Shown here piece by piece: positions 11,689 through 23,921 of a stretch of 64,000 bases of DNA; position 1 is the stretch's first letter; each line of letters starts with the position of its first letter. A model generated the notes under the pieces. That model saw only the letters and a list, made by a program, of their open reading frames with translations, ran no database searches and was not told the origin of the DNA. Origin of the DNA: Muricea muricata (lineage: Eukaryota; Cnidaria; Anthozoa; Malacalcyonacea; Plexauridae); the NCBI GenBank assembly GCA_963855995.1, contig OY979717.1:34978997-35042996 (forward strand), read 5' to 3'. A program made the translations under genes and the position numbers.

Positions 11689-13708
11689 CTACCACAGGCA
11701 ATTTGTGCTATCAACGTGTCCTCCTCTACTTCCGAGATCAGCTGGGTTGTCTTGGCTAGGTACATATCTCCACTTGATATAGTCCTTTTCTCGGATCTTA
11801 CGCACGCGATTTCCCACGAACTGCTTGAACTCGCCGCTTCCACGTATCCAATGAAGAGCCACCGTGCTATTCAGCCAGCCAAATACTTGCTTAATGGGAA
11901 AACCTTCTAACGCTTGTCGAACATTATCGACCAGGTTGCTTGCCATGTGGGCAGACACTAACTCCAAACGAGGTATGGTTAGGTTTTTCTTGGCCAACCG
12001 TGATTTGGAGGCGACTAGGCACTTCGAGATACCACTGCTTTGCCGCACGACTGCTACAACCGTCGCTGCTACTCCTTGTCCGCTCGCGTCTCCGAAGGTA
12101 TGCAGATCGATCTCTTCAATTGGCTCTTGGTATTTCACCAAACTTCTTGGTGCACTCACGTGATCTGGCAGGTTTTGCTCCCAGACCGACCATCTAGTTT
12201 GCAATTCAGGCGGCAGATTGGCGTCCCATGGCAGCATCGCGTCACAACAGTCTCGATAGAGGAATTTTCCGTGTAGAGTCACAGGTGAAATCAGCCCGAG
12301 AGGATCATAAATTTTTGCGATCTTGCCGAGAATCCCTCGCTTCGTTGGCTCTGCTTTTCCCGAAGGTATCTCTATCTTGATGACGTCACGTTCTTTATCC
12401 CAGGACAGACCGAGCAGCGTAGTCTGGCTAGAAGGAACCCCTAACTGTTGCTTTGCGAACGTGTCCTCTGCTGACGATGACAGCTGGGTTTCTTCACTTT
12501 CCAGCGCAGGGGCATTAGAATGCCACTCATGTAATTGAAACGTTGCGTCATTAAAAATCTCCGTGGAAGTTTTCTTTAGTTGTTGTGCCTTTGCGACGGT
12601 CTCTCCACCGCTGACCAAGTCATCGACGTACAGACTTTTTCTAATTTCTTTGACCACGTCTGGGTGCTGTTGTTGATGTTTATCTAGATGTTGCTGGATC
12701 ACACCACCAAGGAGGAAAGGGGAGGGAGACAACCCGAACAAGGCTGTCGTAAACCGGAGGGTCATTATCTCTTTAGTCCTTAGATCTTTGAACCAATGGA
12801 ATCGCATGACGTCACAATCTTCTTCACGTATGCGGACTTGCAGGAATGCTTGTTTCAAGTCACCAGCTAGGGCTACCGGGTGAAATCTCCCACGAACCAG
12901 TACTCGCCACAGGTGATTCTGCAGGGGGGTCCCGTTTCAAGACATTCGTTCAGTGAAGGACTGCTTTCATCTTGACGCGCAGACGCATCGTAGACGATTC
13001 TAAGTTTCGTTGTCTCGGCTGACTCTATTATCACTACCTTATGAGGTAGGTAAAACTCTTTATGTTCTGCGCCTCTTTCAGCCTTTTCCACTATGCCTTC
13101 GCCGATTTGAACTTTTATGATTTTATCATACTGTTCGATAATGTCCTGTTTCTCTAATTTCCTAACTAAATTGTCTAAGCGTTTTAGACTGCAAGTTTTG
13201 TTACTAGGGAGGGGGGGTGGTGGTTTCCCTTCCACGGCAAACTTGTTTCGTACCAGCCCTCTTTGCTTTGCGATAATTGCTCTTTAAACTCACTGTAAAC
13301 GTTTTGTTGATCACCGGTCGCGTTATCATGCAAGCCTAGAACGTCTAGTCGACATAACTGTTCGTAGTCATCGCGATGTACTTGCGTGAGGAGCATATTG
13401 TTAAGGTTTACTTCTTCACCAGGAGACATGATAGTCCAGCCGAATTTTGTGAGCTCTGCGACAGGCTCACCAGGGGACCCTATTCTTGGTCTTGAGGCAG
13501 TTTTAATTTTCGAGTAGTCCCCAGCCCCCAAAATTAAATGCACAAGCAGACGTTCCTTTTCGTCTTCGTCTTACATAATTATTCCATCAAGATGTGAATA
13601 ATTAGCGATAATCTCCTTGTACTTGGGATTATCAAGCGTCAAGAGATCACTTCTCTCGACTCGGGTCACTTCCGTTTCGATGTGGAATTTGTTGCTTGTA
13701 TCGTTTAA
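11689..13708 (-). pseudogene. BEL/Pao reverse transcriptase and RNase H region
   Basis: The order on the minus strand is a protease-to-RT linker (with LILGAGDYSKIKT), the RT fingers and palm with the catalytic SLYVDDLVSGG motif near 12620, and RNase H beginning DLHTFGDASGQG near 12110. The region is broken by a TAA at 13571-13573, a frame change in a C/G run near 13205-13213, another in a C/G run near 12923-12928, and the TAG at 11689. Both frame changes lie in homopolymers, so sequencing or assembly error is a possible alternative to decay. Confidence 0.88.
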
Positions 13709-13710
13709 TC

Positions 13711-15249
13711 TCAGATTGTAAATTCCAACCAATTTAGTTGAAGTGCCAACAACATTTCAACGCGCCGTATTTCTTTCTTTTTTGGCTGCGCTTTAACTGT
13801 ATCTAAAAGTTTAGATGAGGCATAAGAGCTTCCCGCCCCCGTATCAATTAAAGCGCGACATTTAACGCCATTCACGTCAACGATCACAACTGGATAAACA
13901 ACAGGCTTATTAGCATTAGTTGCGGTATTTAATAACTTGTCATTCGTAGGCGCAGTTGGGGGCCCATTTTCACCCGGGGCGTCGCAAATAGATGTATGAT
14001 GTCTACGTTTACACTTAGAACAACTTGTTTGACTACGACATTCGGACGCACGGTGTTCAGCCCCAGTACAATTAAAACACAACCGTCTCTCACTAAGGTA
14101 TTTCTTACGATCTCCTGACGTAACTACATTAGGGCAATTGACTGACGCGTGACTAATCTCGTTACAATAGACGCACCGTCTCTGTTTCGCTTCACGCTGG
14201 CGCGCTTGGAATGCATTAGTTCGCCCTGAACTCGCATGTTTTTCTAGCTTATCATTAGTTTTGACAGGATTTCTCTCCGTCCATTTCCTGAGAGCATCTA
14301 CTAACTTAGGAAAATCCCACTGGCGCCAATCGTCATCTGTTCTGACTAAGTCTCCCCTTATACCTTCTAATTTATCTAGGCACATGCGGACATACCCGTT
14401 TACTTCCCTCAATTTTCCCAAAGTTTCTAACGATTGTACGTTAAACAACAACTTAGCATAAAAATCATGGATCTTACCGGCGTTAGTTCCCTGTATGACT
14501 GGTAAATACATGATATTTTGTACATACGCGTTCACGATCTCACTGTCGTCTCCGTACTTGGTTTTCAATATATTCTTCGCGCGCTCGTAGCCTTCGGTTG
14601 TAAATGGCAATCCGTCAATCGTTGATCGCACTTTAGGGTCCACTAGTTCTTTTAAGTAGGAGAATTTCGCTATCGCTGCAACGTCCGCTTTGTCGATCTC
14701 GGCCTCGAATTGGTTCCAGAACCGTAACCAATCTAGTGGCGTCCCGTTGAACTTTGTAATCACCAGTTTCGGTTGCTTCGCATTCGTCTGTCGTTGTTTC
14801 TCGTTTTCCTTACGAATTTTATCCATTTTTAACTCATGTTCCATCCTTTGTTTCATTTTTGCTTGATCGAATTCCAATTGTTCTTTAAACAAATCCTGTC
14901 AAGTTTTCGCTTCTATCTCCTCTTTGTGCAATTTCGCTTGTTCGTCCTCCTGTTTATTCCAAGTAGTCATAGTTTTTGATGCATTTGTGATTTCATTGTC
15001 CCAAGTCCCGAGTTCATTATCAATACTGTCCTTCCACGTTTTGATTTCTCCTTCGTCGTCTCCCTTTTCTATGCGGCTCTCTTGCACACTCACCCTCAGC
15101 TCATAAATCTCGTCAGCGACCTTTCGGAATGTGTTTTTCTGGCGCTCAGCGCTTGTTACGTTTTGGCTATCAAGCGCCTGTTTCAAGGTTTTAAGTGTAC
15201 TTTGAATCAGTATACGTTTGGTCTCGATTTTCTTCAGTAATCCTTCCAT
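13711..15249 (-). pseudogene. BEL/Pao gag-protease region
   Basis: Starting from ATG at 15249, a coiled-coil-like charged N-terminus is followed by an in-frame TGA at 14897-14899. The capsid-like part (LDWLRFWNQFEAEID, typical of the DUF1759 Gag domain of BEL elements) comes next, then CCHC zinc knuckles (CVYCNEISHASVNCP, CFNCTGAEHRASEC, CSKCKRRHHTSIC) and an aspartic protease active site ALIDTGAGSS. Apart from the single stop the frame is open, so decay is modest. Confidence 0.88.
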
Positions 15250-15264
15250 TTTTCACACAAATAT

Positions 15265-15283
15265 CCCGTCGTCGGAGGTGCCA
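15265..15283 (-). promoter_or_regulatory. Candidate primer binding site of the BEL element
   Basis: On the minus strand TGGCACCTCCGACGACGGG begins 4 nt inside the 5' LTR. It starts with the TGG expected to pair with a tRNA CCA end. I did not match it to a specific tRNA. Confidence 0.5.
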
Positions 15284-15287
15284 CTTG

Positions 15288-15516
15288 TGTTGGGAATGCC
15301 GTTAGAGGCTTAAGTTTGAACCAACACACTCACAATATAGTTTATAGTTTATTAAAATCACCGTTTAAATCACACTGTATAATCACTCTCGATACCACCC
15401 ACTCACAAGATTCAAATCTTTGTCTCGCTCGACTTACTTATTCCCTATGACGCATGCATTGATTTGATTGATTAGATAAATTATCATAATTACATTATTA
15501 CCAACAATTCTCAACA
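15288..15516 (-). repeat. BEL/Pao 5' LTR (229 bp)
   Basis: This is the partner of 8756-8989 (TGTTGGG...CTCAACA on the plus strand), followed by the duplicated target GTCT at 15517-15520. It lies upstream of gag in the element's minus-strand orientation. Confidence 0.9.
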
Positions 15517-15826
15517 GTCTTTTGCATTAAATCAAAGCAGCCAGCCAGAGCTGTCAAATTAATGCAATAGGTTTCGGCTAATGTAACTTTTAAAGGCGCT
15601 ACTTTTGCACACGGGGAAGAATGTGAAATTTTTACAATAAAATAAATGCGCTTAGTAAATATTTCAAAAAAACCGGATTTCATCGGTCATCAAAATTGCT
15701 TTTGCCCTGGCCGACACCCTCTCATATTTTAGACAACTCGTAAACCATAAGATATGCATAATCATTTCGAATAATGGTGGACCATAATCGCGGGGGCAGT
15801 TTTTAGTGCAAGCTATTTCTAGTTAT

Positions 15827-16363
15827 CAACATTGGTGTTTGGGAAGGGGAGGCCGGGTTTCTCGACAACTCGTGACCTTATTTACATAATGTTAACATGA
15901 CGTCATCTGTCAACAAGATGATGTAAATATTCTTGTAGTAAACAGCTGCCGCCATCCCTGTTTAATTACACGGCTTTGTTTGAAAGCCTGGCATGTCAAC
16001 GCGAATTCTTGTGCCTTGAATAAGGATGACCGGGCAGTTATTTACCACAACTTTTTACATCTTGTTGGCAGATGACGTTATGTTGATAGTATATAAGGTT
16101 TCAACCATAGATATTCTCACATACACTAGATAGAGCATCTGTATGTCAAAAAGTGAAGCCAAAAATCTCATACCCCCCCCCCCCCATAGCAACACGCGGC
16201 GACCATACTGGTCGTTCCCACTCATCAAAAAAAATGCTACACAAAACACTATACTTTTCTGCATTTGTGTATTAAATACTTTTTAGCTGCATAAAAGAGG
16301 ATTCATTGTTAACTTTGTCCATTTGCGCAACACAAAGTACACAAATTATCATGCTCCGTGTCA
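15827..16363. other. Short unique spacer
   Basis: No gene is recognised between family A copy 2 and the left end of the hAT-like element. A run of C residues lies near 16172-16186. Confidence 0.4.
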
Positions 16364-16384
16364 ACTCTGTGCCAGGTTGGAATC

Positions 16385-18716
16385 TCTACATGTTACGCCG
16401 GATATCTCCGGCGTAAAATGTTATTGATATGTTACGCCATCGGCGGGTTTTCGGAACAAATCAAATAAAAAGTTGATATCGGCGTGGCGTAAATTATGGG
16501 ATCTGATGAAAAAATAGTATTCAAAACTGGTAACACAAAGTAATTTTTGTAAATGAAAAAGATGACGATATGACACGTGTAGATTCATTCGGATAAAAAT
16601 GAGGTGGTTGAACTGAAACCAAATGAATCTACTGGGGTAGACCTGGTGCGTTAAATAAATCGAACTCGACGTTAGAATTTTGACAACAAGGCTATAACAC
16701 TTTAATAAACAGATAACAGGATATATATATACAGGTGTGAAATATGTACAATACAATGATATCACGATGCGACGACTTGTAGGAAAAGGGTGTCGAAATG
16801 TAGACTAATGTTGAAGGTTTTGTTGGTAGGATAAAGTCCAATATCAATAATTTGAATCTTGACGAATCGCGGTTTTAGATCGTTTGAATTGGCATTTATC
16901 GCGGTCTATTGTCCTTGTAGATTGTATTTAGTCGATATAGATTATAGAATCGCGTAGAATCGAATCGGTTGAGTCGGTTAGGATGATTGAATAGAATCGA
17001 ATCAGTAAAGTCGGTTCGAACTAGAACACAATGAGTAAAACAAACTAACTATACTGTAGTAAACCGTATAGAAACTACGATAAATGCAACAAGAAACTAA
17101 TACTAAATATACACTTGATAATAAACATACGAATATTTAACTATATACGATTAGCATGCACTAAACTAAACCCGATTTTAGCGGCTCATTGAAATGAAAT
17201 TGCTGCCTTAGCTAGCGCAGAGTTTTGCCTATAGAAGAATACATATACATGCGCAAAATGAACAAATACAAAACAAGTCAGAAATTAAGTCATGCACGGA
17301 ATAGCGCAAATTATTCTAAGGTCACTTTTATGTGAAACGTTTCGCACAACTCTTAATATCGCAAAAACAGATTACTATCTATGTGGTTATACTTTGGTTT
17401 GCTAACGCACCAAACTTTAACCTTTTATAGCGTAGATTTATATACAGCTACGTCTTTAAGCCAGGATAGTAAAGGTAGACAGTCTTCTTAACGTGGATAG
17501 AACTTGGCCAATACGCAGCCCAAAACAACTATTGCTTACAAGCGTCCATGTTAACGACTTATCGCAGAATGAAGTTTACATGCTGGGTAGATTGTTTTTG
17601 TGCAAGAACAAACCGGAATTTACTGCGTAATCAACAAACCTATGTTTTTCGCAACGGACATAGTGTGGCTAGGCTAGGCAACCGCATTGCGCATTTGCTG
17701 ACCAAACTTACGCATTTTGATAGGAACTTTGCTAACAGCGGAAAATAACAAATTTGTTTGTTTCCCATTTAACTTTTCGAAAACATTAATTCTTCCGTTT
17801 CGAAACCAACAACGCGGAAATGGCGAAGTGCGGAAGTGAAAATAGTAAAATTGTGCGAAGAAAGTGGAAACACGTATTTTTATTCTTTTAATTTTTAATT
17901 CTCTCGACGACCTCGTGCGCATTGGTGCAAGACAAAGCCGTGCATTTATAATCCTGTAAAGGACGGACCATTAACTTTTTGAGGGGGGGGGGTTGGGCAA
18001 TTTTTTTTTGCATTTTTTTTCGTGCCAGTTGAACACGTTGGATTTTTTTTTCTATCACATTTCATTGCAAGATTTTTTTTCACACACACATATGTCCTTA
18101 TAAACAACTTGCTCGATTTTTTTTTAATTTGTTTATTTGTACAGGATATTTTTTCTCCGTATTTTTTTAGTGCGCGAATTTTTTTTTGGTATTTGCCTAA
18201 CCTCCCCCCCCCCCTAAAAATTTAATGGTCCGTCCCTAATTCTATGTTGTTTGTTGTGTCATCACTTGTCAAGGTAATTGGAATGAATTGCTTTTTGAAA
18301 ACGAAATGCTTTGTTTTGTTTAACATACATCTGAGCCGAGTTCTGATTCTGAATTTCTAAGTCTCATGTTGCCTGTATTTCAAAATATAATGTTAACTAT
18401 GATACAAGCTTTACTTTATAGGACTTTGTATGCATTTTTTGTCCTTTTTGGTGAGTGTTTTTATACATGTAATACATATTCTAAACTAATTAATATACAT
18501 ACTAGACAATAAATATAAATATCATAAAATAACTTTTTGTTTAGTTTACAACCACACATGGAAATGAAACAGTAATAACTTATTACAGTATAATTTATTG
18601 AATGGCTGAAAAAGGTAAAACATACATCAGAAGATTAAAAGAACATATTAAGTAAATTTAAATTAATTAGTTTTCAAACCGAAAACTGAGTATTTTGATT
18701 GGTTCTTACTTCTTAG
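16385..18716. other. Left non-coding part of the hAT-like element
   Basis: No coding region is recognised. It contains subterminal palindromes (TTACGCCGGATATCTCCGGCGTAA at 16392-16415), repetitive GAATCG/TCGGTT motifs at 16940-17020, and one inserted MITE at 17960-18236. The promoter and any 5' exons of the transposase gene would be expected here but cannot be placed. Confidence 0.4.
17960..18236. mobile_element. T-tract MITE with TAA flanks
   Basis: The inverted ends (A/G)GGACGGACCATTAA flank 277 bp, with TAA on both sides (17957-17959, 18237-18239), as in PIF/Harbinger-type insertions. Just inside the ends are runs of G (left) and C (right). The interior has many T tracts of 7-9 nt, all on the plus strand, spaced about 15-40 bp apart. 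No coding capacity is present. Confidence 0.65.
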
Positions 18717-20507
18717 TTCAAGTGTTAAAATGTGTAACATGTGGCAATGAAACATCAGGTGCCCATTCATGCAGAATTTGCAAAACAGCATGCCATGCAA
18801 TATTTCCATGCTGTGTTGCTATTCCAAATGAGAGAGAGCATGAAGAGCCAGAGGAGCGTTTTGGAAAAAGTGTCATTTGTGAGAAATGTTCCAGAGGTAA
18901 ATTGTACCCAATATAGTATTATTGATATGGACTCGCAATCTGATATAAAAAATATTGCTTTTGCTCATAGCGAACATAGTAAGAAATTGTAGCAGTGCAT
19001 TTTTCAATGGATGCGATTTCCTTTAAATTAGAAACATTATTCACTTTGTAAATTCCTTAAATTGTTACATGTAGAAAAAAGTGAAAAAGATAAAGGGAAA
19101 GAGGCAAATGCAATTCAACCTCCATCAAAAACGCTAAAGGTAGCATCGTCAGGGAGAGTGGGGAAACAATCAAACCTGTCATCTTTTTTTAAAGGAGTCC
19201 CACCTGCTATAAGCTCATACAAAGTGGTGAGCTCTGCTGCGAAAACCAGAATTGATAAACGTTATTTTTGTGTGTCTCGCTACAGGTATGATCCTGCCTT
19301 TAATAAATATATAGGGAGAGGAGGATATAATCTGTAAATTGTATATATTTTGTAGTGCCGCATTTGCAAATTCTATATTTTCAGGGCAAAAAATGGTAGA
19401 CACTTTATCAATAGGAATCAAAAATATGACATTGAACGGCATGTTGAAAGAAATCATCCAGATATCGATTTAAATGTTAAAAGTTTTAGTTTCATTAAAA
19501 GTATAACAGATTTGCCAATAAAGCCATTCCTACAAGAACTAGAACAAGGGCATGATGAAATAACTGACAAGGAAAGTGAAGCTGCTGGGCTTCAAATTTT
19601 AAACTCAGAGAGTAGTTTCATCTCCAAGAGCAGTTTTGTATCCAAGAGTGCTGCCAATTCTTCTCAGAAACAGCAAGTTATAGAGAATCCATCAATCAAA
19701 GGAAACTGTAAACAAAGGAATGGAAAAACTTTTGATTGCAGTCAATGACCTCTCTCAACATGTAAAAGGAGATGCTGGAAGAAGCAAGGATGTGGAAAGA
19801 AATTTGAGAATGTCAAATGACTTGGCTGATATAGCTACTAACTGGGATAAGATTGATGATATTATTGATCTTGGTAAATCGTTCCCTCAAATTCGCTTTC
19901 TACCCGGCGTTGATGGAGTGGGTGGATCTGTTATTAGATGTGAAACATGTTATAAGTACATAAAGTCACCTATTTCACCTGATAGAAGAGGCCAAAGCGG
20001 GTAAACAAATTTTAAAATATTGAATTATTTTGTGTGTTTCTGTTATTCTCTTTTTGTTTAGTCATTACATGCATGGTATAGTTGCGGTGCATAATGTATT
20101 ATGTCCATTGTCCAATTGATAATATCTTTACTTTAGGAAAACTGGGTCCTTTTCTACAGGGCTCGTTTTGGATGAATATCAAACGATATCTGTTCTAGAT
20201 GGAAAATGCGACTACTGCTACAAGAAAAAGTCCATGATCAAACAGCGTTTAGCATTGGGTGATAAAGAGAATTTGTTGCATTATAATGCAACAGAGGTAA
20301 TATAGTACTGTTAGTCATGACAAAGAATCGAAAATGGCCCATTATGTTGTATGTTGTTTTTTTGCATCATGGTAAAAACATAAAATCTCTTACATTTTAG
20401 TTTGCCAAAGAATTAGTAACAAAACAAAAGCGAGTGGATCATGTTACCCAAAATCTTGTAAGAGTTGCACTTGGGGTATGTGAAATGAATTCGGCAGGTC
20501 GTCACTT

Positions 20508-20955
20508 CGAGACGGCTATTGCCAACCACATCGCTACTGGGTCAGACTTAGGTGATATTGGTCACAGTAGGAAGCTCTTTCCTGATATATTGAAAACATG
20601 TGAGATTTGGTGTCAAATTAATGCAATAGGTTTCGGCTAATGTAACTTTTAAAGGCGCTACTTTTACACACGGGGAAGAATGTGAAATTTTTACAATAAA
20701 ATAAATGCGCTCAGTAAATATTTAAAAAAAAAACCGGATTTCATCGGTCATCAAAATTGCTTTTGCCTTGGCCGACACCCTCTCATATTGTAGACAACTT
20801 GTAAATTATAAGACATACATAATCATTTCGAATAATGGTGGACCATAATCGCGAGACGGCTATTGCCAACCACATCGCTACTGGGTCAGACTTAGCTGAT
20901 ATTGGTCACAGTAGGAAGCTCTTTCCTGATATATTGAAAGCATGTGAGATTTGGT
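20508..20955. repeat. 104-bp direct duplication flanking an insertion
   Basis: 20508-20611 and 20852-20955 are the same 104 bp of transposase coding sequence, differing at two positions. The 240 bp between them is a family A fragment. One copy restores the transposase frame, so the duplication arose with the insertion. Confidence 0.9.
20612..20851 (+). mobile_element. Family A fragment (3' part, truncated)
   Basis: It aligns with the 3' 0.25 kb of family A (15569-15798 in copy 2), starting GTCAAATTAATGCAATAGG and ending GGACCATAATCGCG. It lacks the last roughly 30 bp seen in the full copies. It splits the hAT-like transposase exon. Confidence 0.85.
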
Positions 20956-22692
20956 TGGACAAAGAAGTTGTGAAATTTCTTTGTAATCCTTTAAAATCGA
21001 CTGGCTTACCACCGCACTACTACGTAAGCGCTGACAAGGCGATGTTGAATCGTATCACTAACCAGGCTATTGTAATTGTGACAATGGTAGAAGGTTGTAG
21101 GAAAGCTATTTTAGTAAAGGCTCCAGAAATGTACTCTAGCGGTTCCGGTGATGGTGACAATGCAGTCGATGAGGAAATTTCAGGCTCCCGTGCTGAAGAA
21201 TTGGCAAAAGGCATTGTTGAATGTATAAAAGATCAATATTGTGTCGACGTTTTACAAGGTTGGCAAGGAACATCGTGTGATGGACCCTACCAGGCAAAAG
21301 ATTTTGAGAAGTCGCTAAACACAACCTTTGCACGCACAGATGACACATTTGATGTCGTAATTTGGGATCCTCCTCACTGGGTTGACCTGGCCATGAAGGA
21401 TGTCAAAGATGGAAAAATATGTGACAATGCTTCTTCGTACCTCAACAGGATAATCAAGAGAACAACGAAACTGCACACGAAGTTTAACCGCGGAAAAATG
21501 TTGCAGCAAGTTAAGTCCGTCGCTAACCACAATGGATATGTTGAAGATGTTAAATTTAAAGTTCTGTCACGCACGTGTGGAACAAGGTTTAGCACTTCGC
21601 AGTACAGCCAGTTCCTTAAACTCACTGAAAGTCTCCCTCTGTATATCGACAGTTTCAGGAAATATGGCTTTAACCAGGATGACGAGTACGAGGTCGCTGG
21701 AAAAGATTTAGTTGTGGTAGATCTTCTTGCTCTGACAGACCTGATGCATCCTATGATCGACTTACTGGTCACTCTTCAAGGTTTGTCGATCCCATCGTGG
21801 AAAATTTGCCTTTGGTGGCCAAAAGTCAAGCGACGTATCCAGAAGTGCATTCCAATTTCATTCGAATCTCTTGATCTTCCACTGAGGTCAACTCATATAA
21901 GAGATATCAGAAAAGGGAAATTTAAAGGAACAAAAGTTGTTCCTGGGTGGCTCAAAGTTGAAGAGAATGTTTCTGAAGATGCGTCTGATGGAAAGAAAAC
22001 TACAACAATTAAATGGCGTGCTCGAGATCTTAAGGACTGCCGATTGGACTTAGAGGTCTTTTGTGGCGCCATGATAAAGTCAATGGATGATCGATTTTCT
22101 GGAAAATCCGTAAAACCAATGTAGAAGCAACTCACAGCGGTTGACCTTGACGAGCTGGTTTTGTTGTGTTGTGGTCATAAAAATGGGACATCAGTCGTCA
22201 TTGACGAGGTTCAATTTGAAGAATATGGAAAGGAAGAATTTCTGTCCTTCTGGGCCTATATTTGCCGTCTTCCCCACATCAAGAGTTTGGATGGATTATT
22301 CAAAGGAGAACTGAGTCACATTGTGCCCCGCAAAATTAAACAGACTCTTAAATCGATTATTTGGGAGAAAAAGTTCCACGAAATTATGATGCAATGGTTC
22401 ACTGTTCTACCTGATGGGCAAAATGACGGTATTGCTAATGATCCCCTTTGTAAGTTTTCCATCCTTGATGATGCGGAAGCAAGTGCTTGTCTTGATCTCA
22501 GTAGAAATTTTCTCCCATTACAAAATATTTACAGAATGGAGTTCGAAGACGGTAATTATTGGTGTTAGACTATAATTAAGGATCATTTGCTCACACATTT
22601 CTAGCTCGTTCTTGAATTGATTTAGTATGTCATGATTAATAGAAATAGAGTACGCAATAATACAGTATAAAAACTAGCAAGAAAAACCATAG

Positions 22693-22956
22693 GTGGCCCA
22701 GAAATCTGTGGTTTTTAACTTTAAATAAATAAATCTTGTACATAATATTCCTCTTACAGCTGTCAGAAACTCACGCAATTGTTTTTTCTCGTGCGATAAT
22801 CGGTCAGTCTCGCGCGACGTACTAAACGAACGTCGCGCGAGACTGACCGACTATCGCACGAGAAAAAACGATTGCACGAGTTTCTGACAGCTGTAGGAGG
22901 AATATTCAGTACAAGATTTATTTATGTAAAGTTAAAAACACCGATTTCTGGGCCAC
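22693..22956. repeat. 264-bp near-perfect palindrome
   Basis: Arms of about 128 bp (starting GTGGCCCAGAAATC) surround the 9-nt loop ACTAAACGA at 22821-22829. It sits in an intron of the hAT-like gene. I see no clear target duplication, so the class is open. The transcribed strand would fold into one very long hairpin. Confidence 0.85.
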
Positions 22957-23921
22957 ATATGGAAAGACTGAAAAATAACGCAACTCAAAGCATTAAAACC
23001 TTTTAATGAAAGCCTTAAATGTCGCCGTCTGCATGAATTCTGGAAGGAATTTAACTTGATCAGCTCCGACATCTGTAATTCCGATGCACTAACTGTAATC
23101 ACTTATACAAATATATTTTTATTGAATTCTGGTTCAGGAAAGATAGCTTTGACTGTGGTTAATGAAGACAACGTGTATGAGAGTATATACAGAAATGACA
23201 CGATCTATTCACTTATTGGGCCAGAGGGATGTGTTGCTGTGGACACCTCACTTGGTAAAGGAGGTACTGAGGCTGTAGTGGAAAGTGTGTATTCCGCTAT
23301 GGGACCACAGAATCAATTGGGACCAATTTCAAATGAAACTTTAACATTGCGGTACAGCTAAACTTCATTCATGATACAATCAGTACTAAAGTTTGCCAGC
23401 TATTTAACAATTAACATCCCTAATAAGGAACAAATACAATTTAATTTTTGCAGGACCAAAATTAACTGGTGCATGCCAACTGCATTGACAGCAGATAGGG
23501 CAGTGAAGGAAATTGCTGAAATATACATCAAAGGAGACAAAAACAAGGGAATGAGGGCCCATATTTTGCCTGTGATTCAGAGTGCATCTGGAAATCGGTG
23601 ACTCAGTATATTACACAGTAACGTGTCTTACAATTTTAATAATAATGAAATAATTATTTTGTTTTTTTGTTCATAAGTGATTTTAATTTCATACATTAAA
23701 TTTAACACTTTTTCAGGTATCACCACAGTAAAGTTGTTGACCGTATTTCAAACAGGACAGAGTCTGTCAAATTGCCATTCTTGTTATAAGTTGTTATAAG
23801 TTGGATTGTGATAACAAAACTTATAATTATCATGAATAAACTTATTTTCAAAAATAATTTCAGTTATCACGATCATAAGTTCTGTCATCAAAACTTCAAA
23901 TTTCAAATGTATTTTGAATTC

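Larger units (their letters stand above)
7164..15826 (+). mobile_element. Family A repeat, copy 2, carrying a nested BEL/Pao element
   Basis: This is homologous to 622-1711 on both sides of the LTR retrotransposon. The left part is 7164-8755 and the right part 15521-15826. It includes 7697-8520, absent from copy 1, which encodes a short cysteine-containing product. Removing the BEL element and one GTCT duplication restores the copy 1 arrangement, so the nesting is clear. The ends (CGAAAGCAG and TTTCTAG followed by T) match copy 1. A third fragment of the family, its 3' part, lies at 20612-20851. Confidence 0.75.
18717..23789 (+). pseudogene. hAT-like zinc-finger transposase gene, multi-exon, inactivated
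   Basis: Likely exons: 18717-18896, 19075-19285, 19385-20000, 20137-20296, 20401-22551 (interrupted by an insertion), about 22991-23351, 23454-23597 and 23717-23789. Most junctions are GT-AG and join in phase; the acceptor near 22990 is the least certain. In order the product shows a cysteine/histidine finger (CVTCGNETSGAHSCRIC), a second finger-like stretch ending ERHVERNHPD, a CxxC pair region (CETCYKYI, CDYCYKKKS), then an RNase H-like core: SADKAMLNRITNQ, GWQGTSCDGPYQ, WDPPHWVDLAM and CGTRFSTSQY. The last resembles the hAT TRW region. A later exon has GKGGTEAVVESVYS. It is broken by a frame change near 19700-19740, an insertion at 20612-20851, and an in-frame TAG at 22122-22124. The hAT call rests on motif resemblance plus the 8-bp TSD. 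Confidence 0.6.
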
